A stretch of DNA of 6,717 nucleotides from Pseudomonas sp. UBA5782. Lineage in GTDB: Bacteria; Pseudomonadota; Gammaproteobacteria; Pseudomonadales; Pseudomonadaceae. The notes under the pieces are model-generated. The model did not search any database. It worked only from the letters and a program-made list of their open reading frames with translations, and was not told the DNA's origin. This document shows positions 1 through 3,971 of the stretch, piece by piece; position 1 is the first letter of the stretch, and the number at the start of each line of letters is the position of its first letter. The position numbers were made by a program, and so were the translations under genes. The stretch covers positions 5,128 to 11,844 of the forward strand of contig DIEE01000224.1 in the NCBI GenBank assembly GCA_002418465.1. The letters are read 5' to 3'.

Positions 1-83
1 CCACCATCAGCGGCCTGAACCCGCTTCGGCTGGACCAGCGGCTGTACCTGTCGCTGGGGCTCGGGCTGGTGGAACCCTGCTGA
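1..83 (+). CDS. cdaR: C-terminal end of a CdaR/PucR-type sugar-diacid (glycerate) regulator, partial
   Basis: Only the last 26 codons are in the window; the reading frame enters at base 3 and stops with TGA at 81-83. The residues read TISGLNPLRLDQRLYLSLGL followed by GLVEPC. This resembles the conserved end of the PucR-type helix-turn-helix domain that closes CdaR (SdaR) proteins, where a T-G-L-D/N-P-x-R-x-D-x-R-L-x-L core is followed by a hydrophobic helix. In E. coli, CdaR activates galactarate, glucarate and glycerate genes and responds to these acids. The next two genes on the same strand are a GntP-type permease and a glycerate kinase, which fits a local activator of glycerate use. The assignment rests on a short tail plus context. 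Another PucR-family regulator with a different ligand is possible. Confidence 0.6.
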   Translation, partial: TISGLNPLRLDQRLYLSLGLGLVEPC

Positions 84-228
84 TTCGTTGTGCGGATGAC
101 TGGCTAATCGTCTTTCCGAAGGCTGGATATTGTGCGGGCGACCAAGGCGCGCGGAGCGCCGCATCGGTGAGAATGGAGGCTTGTCGTCATCGCTACCGGC
201 CTGCAGCGCGGCGCATCACGGCATGGCA

Positions 229-240
229 GGGGATATCCCC
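229..240. promoter_or_regulatory. Perfect 12-bp palindrome upstream of the permease gene
   Basis: GGGGATATCCCC is perfectly self-complementary and ends 33 bases before the preferred permease start. It lies in the 190-base gap between the regulator and the permease. It could be a binding site for a dimeric regulator such as the upstream CdaR-like protein, or a short GGGG/CCCC stem with an ATAT loop in the mRNA leader. No convincing -35/-10 pair was found in this gap, so its position relative to a transcription start is unknown. The functional role is inference only. Confidence 0.3.
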
Positions 241-260
241 ATCCGATAACAAAAAAATCT

Positions 261-265
261 GAGGA
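261..265 (+). promoter_or_regulatory. Ribosome binding site that decides the permease start
   Basis: GAGGA at 261-265 is a good Shine-Dalgarno core. Two in-frame ATG codons follow, at 268 and 274. The first leaves only 2 bases of spacing, too close for normal initiation; the second leaves 8, which is near ideal. The site is preceded by an A-rich run (250-257) that should keep it unstructured. Confidence 0.75.
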
Positions 266-273
266 AAATGGTC

Positions 274-1641
274 ATGGGACTCGTCCTGATCCTGGTGGCA
301 CTGATCGCGTTCATCGTGCTCGCCACCACCCGACTCAAGCTGCACCCTTTTCTCGCTCTGCTCGGCGCCGCGCTGATCGCCGGTTTCGCCTACCAGCTCC
401 CCACCGGTGACATCGTCAAGACCATCACCACCGGCTTTGGCAGCATCCTCGGCTACATCGGCATCGTCATCGTGCTGGGTACCATCATCGGCGTGATCCT
501 CGAGCGCAGCGGCGCGGCGATCACCATGGCCGAATCGGTGATCAAGCTGCTCGGCGAGCGCTTTCCCACCCTCACCGTGTCGATCATCGGCTACCTGGTG
601 TCGATCCCGGTGTTCTGCGACTCCGGCTACGTCATCCTCAACTCGCTGAAGAACGCCCTGGCCGCGCGCATGAAGGTCTCGGTGGTGTCGATGAGCGTGG
701 CGTTGGCAACCGGTCTCTACGCGACCCACACCTTCGTGCCGCCGACTCCGGGGCCGATCGCCGCCGCCGGCAACCTCGGTCTGGAAGGTTCTCTGGGCCT
801 GGTCATCGGCGTCGGCCTGCTGGTCGCGCTGGTCACCGCGCTGGCCGGGATGCTCTGGGCCAACCTCTATCTGCATGCCGACGACAAGCAACTGCTGGAC
901 GAAGCGCCGAGCGAGATGCTCGACGACGGCGTCGATTTCGAACAGCTGAAGGCCCGCTACGGCACGCTGCCCAGCGCCTGGCAGGCGTTCGCGCCGATCT
1001 TCGTGCCGATCGCGCTGATCTGCTTGGGCTCGGTCGCGGCCTTCCCGAGCAAGCCGCTTGGCGACGGCCTGCTGTACAACGTGCTGAATTTCGTCGGTCT
1101 GCCGGTGATCGCCCTGCTGGTCGGCCTGGCACTCGCCTGCAGCCTGCTCAAGGGCGACGGCAAGCGCCAGCAGTTCCATGACTTCGTCGCCGAGGGCATC
1201 GTCTCGGCCGCGCCGATCCTGCTGATCACCGGTGCCGGTGGCGCGTTCGGCGCGATCCTCAAGGTCACCCCGCTGGCCACCTATCTGGGCGAGACACTGT
1301 CGACCCTGGGCATCGGCCTGTTCATGCCGTTCGTGGTCGCGGCGGCGCTGAAATCGGCGCAGGGCTCCACCACCGTGGCGCTGGTCACCACCTCGGCGAT
1401 GATGACCCCGCTGCTCGGCAACCTCGGCCTGGACAGCGAAATGGGCCGCGTGCTGACGGTAATGGCCATCGGCGCCGGATCGATGACCGTGTCGCACGCC
1501 AACGACAGCTTCTTCTGGGTGGTTTCCCAATTCAGCCGGATGAAGGTCAGCACTGCCTACCGCGCCGTCACCATGGCTACGCTGGTACAGGGTGTCACCG
1601 GCATCATCACCGTCTGGCTGCTCAGCCTGATCCTGCTCTGA
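274..1641 (+). CDS. GntP-family permease, probable D-glycerate (sugar acid):H+ symporter
   Basis: A 455-residue inner-membrane carrier, close to the usual length of the gluconate permease (GntP) family, which imports sugar acids with protons. It is hydrophobic throughout, with many predicted membrane spans. Family marks are the G-rich span around residues 54-82 ending in LERSGAA, the SIPVFCDSGYVIL segment at about 110-122, the THTFVPPTPGP motif at 151-161 and the SHANDSFFW motif near residue 407, equivalent to the S-H-x-N-D-x-x-F-W signature of GntP proteins. A longer start at 268 (adding MV) is in frame, but its ribosome-site spacing is too short. The kinase gene 70 bases downstream and a CdaR-like regulator upstream suggest D-glycerate as substrate; family members also carry gluconate, fructuronate or other acids, so the substrate is inferred from context. 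Confidence 0.92.
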   Translation: MGLVLILVALIAFIVLATTRLKLHPFLALLGAALIAGFAYQLPTGDIVKTITTGFGSILGYIGIVIVLGTIIGVILERSGAAITMAESVIKLLGERFPTLTVSIIGYLVSIPVFCDSGYVILNSLKNALAARMKVSVVSMSVALATGLYATHTFVPPTPGPIAAAGNLGLEGSLGLVIGVGLLVALVTALAGMLWANLYLHADDKQLLDEAPSEMLDDGVDFEQLKARYGTLPSAWQAFAPIFVPIALICLGSVAAFPSKPLGDGLLYNVLNFVGLPVIALLVGLALACSLLKGDGKRQQFHDFVAEGIVSAAPILLITGAGGAFGAILKVTPLATYLGETLSTLGIGLFMPFVVAAALKSAQGSTTVALVTTSAMMTPLLGNLGLDSEMGRVLTVMAIGAGSMTVSHANDSFFWVVSQFSRMKVSTAYRAVTMATLVQGVTGIITVWLLSLILL

Positions 1642-1670
1642 CTCCCGCGTTTCCCTTCGAACCGTAATAA

Positions 1671-1697
1671 CCGGGCCACCTGCGGGTGGTGGCCCGG
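1671..1697 (+). other. Strong intercistronic hairpin between permease and glycerate kinase genes
   Basis: CCGGGCCACC (1671-1680) pairs perfectly with GGTGGCCCGG (1688-1697) across a 7-base loop, giving a 10-bp GC-rich stem. No T-tract follows, so it is not a standard intrinsic terminator. It begins 29 bases after the permease stop and ends 4 bases before the GAGG ribosome site (1702-1705) of the kinase gene. Plausible roles are protecting the upstream mRNA from 3' exonuclease, partial attenuation, or adjusting kinase translation. The structure is read directly from sequence; the role is inference. Confidence 0.6.
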
Positions 1698-1711
1698 CCG
1701 CGAGGTATCCC

Positions 1712-2851
1712 ATGAAAATCGTCATCGCTCCCGATTCGTTCAAGGAAAGCCTGAGCGCCGACGCCGTGGCTGCCGCCATTGGCGAGGGCTGGCGGCAGGT
1801 CTATGCGGACGCCGAGATCGTCACCAAACCAATGGCCGACGGCGGCGAAGGTACGGTCGACGCGCTGCTCGCCGCCACCGGTGGCGAGCGCCGCGAATCA
1901 CCGGTGCGCGGCCCGCTCGGCGAGCCGGTGAACGCGCACTGGGGCTGGCTGGACGGCAACACTGCAGTGATCGAGATGGCATCGGCCAGCGGCCTGCACC
2001 TGCTCACGCCGGCGCAGCGCGATGCGCGGATCACCTCGAGCTTCGGTACCGGCGAACTGATTCGCGCGGCGCTCGATGCCGGCGCCACGCGGATCATTCT
2101 CGGCCTCGGCGGCAGCGCCACCAACGACGGTGGCAGCGGCCTGCTGCGCGCGGTGGGTGTGCGTTTCCTCGATGCCGAAGGGCGCGATCTGGAGGAGGGC
2201 GGGGCGGCACTGGCCCGGCTTGACCGGCTGGATGTCGAAGGGCTGGATGCGCGCCTGGCGCAGGTCAGCGTGGAGGTCGCCGCCGACGTCGACAACCCGC
2301 TGTGCGGGCCGCGCGGTGCCTCGGCGGTGTTCGGCCCGCAGAAGGGCGCCAATCCAGAGCAGGTCGAGGAGCTGGACGCCGCGCTGCGGCGTTTCGGCGA
2401 GATCGCCGCGCAGGCGCTGGGCGAGGATCACAGCGAATTTCCCGGCGTCGGCGCGGCCGGTGGGCTGGGCTTCGCCGCGCGGGCGTTCCTGGCCGCGCGT
2501 TTTCGTCCGGGGGTGGAGGTCGTCGCCGAACTCAGCGGCCTGGCCGAGGCCATGCAGGGTGCCGATCTGGTGATCACTGGTGAGGGTCGGCTGGATGCGC
2601 AGAGCCTGCACGGCAAGACGCCGATGGGCGTGGCCAAGGTCGCGAAGGCGGCGGGTGTGCCGGTGGTGGCCATCGCCGGCAGCCTTGGCGATGGCTATCA
2701 GAAACTCTACGAAGTGGGCATCGATGCCGCGTTCAGCCTGGTCCCCGGACCGATGGCGCTGGAGCGGGCGATGAGTGACGCGGCGGCGGAGTTGCAGGCG
2801 CGGGCGGCGGACGTCGCCCGGCTCTGGCGCCTGGCTCAGTCGCGGCGGTAA
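1712..2851 (+). CDS. garK: Glycerate kinase, class I (GarK/GlxK family)
   Basis: A 379-residue cytosolic kinase, near the roughly 380 residues of E. coli GarK and GlxK. It phosphorylates D-glycerate with ATP; the E. coli enzymes of this class make 2-phosphoglycerate, which enters glycolysis at enolase. Family motifs in order are APDSFKESLSA at 6-16, KPMADGGEGT at 39-48, EMASASGL at 88-95, FGTGELI at 111-117, GLGGSATNDGGSG at 131-143, DVDNPLCGPRGAS at 192-204, GPQKGA at 208-213, GAAGGLGF at 247-254 and ITGEGRLDAQSLHGKTP at 288-304. All look intact. The ATG has a GAGG ribosome site at 1702-1705 with 6-base spacing. It is probably co-transcribed with the permease and controlled by the upstream CdaR-like regulator. 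The symbol follows the CdaR-linked E. coli gene; glxK would be an equally valid name by sequence. Its last 16 bases overlap a convergent small gene. Confidence 0.95.
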   Translation: MKIVIAPDSFKESLSADAVAAAIGEGWRQVYADAEIVTKPMADGGEGTVDALLAATGGERRESPVRGPLGEPVNAHWGWLDGNTAVIEMASASGLHLLTPAQRDARITSSFGTGELIRAALDAGATRIILGLGGSATNDGGSGLLRAVGVRFLDAEGRDLEEGGAALARLDRLDVEGLDARLAQVSVEVAADVDNPLCGPRGASAVFGPQKGANPEQVEELDAALRRFGEIAAQALGEDHSEFPGVGAAGGLGFAARAFLAARFRPGVEVVAELSGLAEAMQGADLVITGEGRLDAQSLHGKTPMGVAKVAKAAGVPVVAIAGSLGDGYQKLYEVGIDAAFSLVPGPMALERAMSDAAAELQARAADVARLWRLAQSRR

Positions 2852-3072
2852 TCGTCGGCGGCCCGCTGCAGCCACTGCGACAGGTCGCGACGCTTGATCC
2901 CTTCGCTGCGCGCCTGCTCCAGGCGCTGCAGCATGTACGCGCGCTTGTCCTTGTCGTCTTCGCCGAGGGACAGCGCCAGGTCGCGATCGGTCCAGCGCCG
3001 GATGCGCACGTACAGCCACCAGTGGAAGTACAGTCCGGCCAGCGTAACCACCGCGATGATGAAGTAATCCAT
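2836..3072 (-). CDS. Hypothetical 78-residue single-pass membrane protein
   Basis: I do not recognise this family. The protein has a short N-terminal hydrophobic helix at about residues 2-22, rich in aromatic residues (YFHWW), then a basic stop-transfer stretch (RIRRW) and a roughly 55-residue charged, probably helical tail with alternating acidic and basic residues. This suggests an N-terminal anchor with the tail in the cytoplasm. An in-frame ATG at 3126 would add 18 residues, but the strong promoter with its -35 box at 3126-3121 overlaps that codon. The ATG at 3072 also has a modest GAGA ribosome site about 7 bases upstream. It is convergent with the glycerate kinase gene and overlaps it by 16 bases, and divergent from the lipoprotein gene. 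The protein-like membrane-then-charged layout and own promoter favour a real gene rather than a shadow. Confidence 0.72.
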   Translation of the reverse strand: MDYFIIAVVTLAGLYFHWWLYVRIRRWTDRDLALSLGEDDKDKRAYMLQRLEQARSEGIKRRDLSQWLQRAADDYRRD

Positions 3073-3098
3073 GACGTCGTCTCGGGTAAAAGCCGGCC

Positions 3099-3126
3099 AG
3101 ACTAGCCGAAGGCATCGGCTTGTCAA
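3099..3126 (-). promoter_or_regulatory. Sigma70-type promoter of the small membrane-protein gene
   Basis: On the minus strand a perfect TTGACA -35 box (3126-3121) is followed after 16 bases by TAGTCT (3104-3099), which keeps the key T-A-x-x-x-T positions of the -10 box. Transcription would start near 3092, about 20 bases before the ATG at 3072. This also argues against the longer start at 3126. Confidence 0.55.
3104..3120. promoter_or_regulatory. Inverted repeat filling the promoter spacer, possible operator
   Basis: AGCCGA (3104-3109) and TCGGCT (3115-3120) form a perfect 6-bp inverted repeat separated by 5 bases. It occupies the space between the -35 and -10 boxes of the minus-strand promoter. 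A dimeric repressor bound here would block RNA polymerase; no regulator can be named from the window. Confidence 0.3.
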
Positions 3127-3160
3127 AGGTCGTCAGTGTCGCGGCAGAGGGCCGGGCTGG

Positions 3161-3190
3161 CTGTCGCGGAAATCCGAAAAAACGTAGAAT
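3161..3190 (+). promoter_or_regulatory. Probable sigma70 promoter of the SlyB-like lipoprotein gene
   Basis: TAGAAT at 3185-3190 matches the -10 consensus in five of six positions. CTGTCG at 3161-3166, 18 bases upstream, matches TTGACA in only three, so the -35 box is weak and an activator may be needed. The predicted start near 3197 gives a leader of about 63 bases. The promoter diverges from the one at 3126-3099. Confidence 0.5.
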
Positions 3191-3198
3191 CGTCGGCA

Positions 3199-3238
3199 CT
3201 CGCCGTGACATGTGGAGCGGCGAGCGGTCTACAAGACC
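3199..3238 (+). other. Two tandem hairpins in the lipoprotein mRNA leader
   Basis: The first stem pairs CTCGCCG (3199-3205) with CGGCGAG (3218-3224) over a 12-base loop. The second pairs GGTCT (3226-3230) with AGACC (3234-3238) over a 3-base ACA loop, one base after the first ends. Both sit between the predicted transcription start near 3197 and the ribosome site at 3249-3252. A stem right at the 5' end would be expected to stabilise the message. I recognise no known riboswitch, and no T-tract follows. Confidence 0.45.
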
Positions 3239-3259
3239 ATGTCCATTTGGAGATTCGTC

Positions 3260-3721
3260 ATGTTCAAGCCTGCCCTGATCGCTTCGTTCGCCGCCTTGAG
3301 TCTGGTTCTGGGTGGTTGTACTTCCAGCCTGACCGGCGACACCTACTCCCGCGACGAAGCGCGCGTCGTGCAGACCGTGCGCATGGGCAGCATCGAAGCC
3401 CTGCGTCCGGTGAAGATCGAAGGTACCAAGACCCCGATCGGCGCGGGCGCCGGCGCGGTGGTCGGCGGCGTTGCCGGTAGTGGCGTCGGTGGCGGTCGCG
3501 GCAGTCTGGTGGCCGCGGTGATCGGTGCGGTGGCCGGCGGCCTGCTCGGCTCGGCGGCGGAAGAAGGCCTGACCAAGACCCAGGGCGTCGAGATCACCGT
3601 GCGCGAAGACGACGGCAGCATGCGTGCCTACGTTCAGGAGGTGGAGCCGAATCAGGTGTTCCGCGTTGGCCAGCGCGTACGCATCCTCACCGTCGACGGC
3701 ACCAGCCGCGTCAGCCCGTAA
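3260..3721 (+). CDS. SlyB-like glycine-zipper 2TM outer-membrane lipoprotein
   Basis: A 153-residue protein, like E. coli SlyB (155 residues). It starts with a lipoprotein signal peptide of 19 residues (MFKPALIASF, then AALSLVLGG) and lipobox LGGC with Cys20. Thr at +2 rather than Asp fits sorting to the outer membrane. Residues 61-99 form a double glycine zipper (GAGAGAVVGG, then GAVAGGLLG), the two-helix membrane hairpin of the Gly-zipper 2TM family. The C-terminal segment (KTQGVEITVREDDGS, then VGQRVRIL) aligns with the end of SlyB as I remember it. In E. coli, SlyB is PhoPQ-controlled and protects the outer membrane and its barrel proteins under stress; that this protein does the same is inference. 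Upstream in-frame ATGs at 3212 and 3239 lack a good ribosome site, while the ATG at 3260 has GGAG at 3249-3252 with 7-base spacing and places the signal peptide exactly at the N terminus. It is a single-gene unit closed by its own terminator. Confidence 0.93.
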   Translation: MFKPALIASFAALSLVLGGCTSSLTGDTYSRDEARVVQTVRMGSIEALRPVKIEGTKTPIGAGAGAVVGGVAGSGVGGGRGSLVAAVIGAVAGGLLGSAAEEGLTKTQGVEITVREDDGSMRAYVQEVEPNQVFRVGQRVRILTVDGTSRVSP

Positions 3722-3735
3722 GTTCTCCGCTGCAT

Positions 3736-3769
3736 GCGCTGCCCGGTACCTGCCGGGCAGCGCTTCTCC
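3736..3769 (+). terminator. Intrinsic terminator of the lipoprotein gene
   Basis: GCGCTGCCCGG (3736-3746) pairs perfectly with CCGGGCAGCGC (3753-3763) across a 6-base loop, starting 15 bases after the stop codon. A pyrimidine-rich stretch follows (TTCTCC, then more C and T to about 3787), as is common for terminators in GC-rich genomes. The T-run is interrupted, so efficiency may be partial. Confidence 0.75.
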
Positions 3770-3879
3770 GCTTCATCCCTTCTTTTCGCCGTACTTCGCT
3801 GATCTCACCGGAATCAAATCGGGCTTTTGCAGCCTAAGCCGGTGGCTATCGTTTTTCTCGAAGATGTCCACTCTGCGCA

Positions 3880-3964
3880 TTCAGTTTTAGTAATACTTAT
3901 ATCCACGACGCTAGATCGATAGTTACGGATAATCGAAGACCGCCCGCGCGACTTGAACAAGGGA
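3880..3964 (+). promoter_or_regulatory. AT-rich upstream region and ribosome site of the Mrp antiporter gene
   Basis: The gap between the terminator and the antiporter gene is about 200 bases. Its 3880-3935 part is clearly richer in A and T than the rest of the window and contains -10-like hexamers (TAATAC at 3891, TTATAT at 3897, GATAAT at 3928). None has a convincing -35 box at proper spacing, so the start point cannot be chosen by eye. AAGGGA at 3959-3964 is the ribosome site, 7 bases before the ATG at 3972. The upstream terminator implies that the antiporter genes need their own promoter here. Confidence 0.45.
3916..3936. promoter_or_regulatory. TCGAT-N11-ATCGA inverted repeat, possible LysR-type box
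   Basis: TCGAT (3916-3920) and ATCGA (3932-3936) are perfect inverted 5-bp arms separated by 11 bases, matching the T-N11-A pattern bound by LysR-type regulators. It lies in the AT-rich region 36 bases before the antiporter start. Five-base arms can arise by chance, and no regulator gene lies alongside, so this is only a candidate. Confidence 0.22.
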
Positions 3965-3971
3965 CCCGCTC

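Noticed and set aside
146..160. GGCGC-N5-GCGCC hairpin after the regulator gene as a terminator
   Set aside because: The stem is only 5 bp and no T-tract follows, so termination between the regulator and permease genes is not supported.
173..262. A 29-codon plus-strand leader frame whose TGA overlaps the permease ribosome site
   Set aside because: The stop position is tempting for translational coupling, but the ATG lacks a properly spaced ribosome site, and the Arg-rich product looks like untranslated sequence read by chance.
193..1779. A 528-codon minus-strand open frame opposite the permease gene
   Set aside because: Rich in His, Gln, Arg, Asp and Gly with low complexity, no recognisable domain, and fully antisense to a clear GntP permease. 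It is the usual shadow of a high-GC gene.
1898..3211. A 437-codon minus-strand open frame spanning the kinase and the small gene
   Set aside because: It covers two unrelated coding regions out of frame, is very Arg-rich, and its start lies in the promoter region of the lipoprotein gene.
3834..3857. AGCC-GGT-GGCT stem followed by a run of T as a second terminator
   Set aside because: A 4-bp stem with a 3-base loop and a gap before the T-run is too weak; the strong terminator at 3736-3769 already serves the lipoprotein gene.
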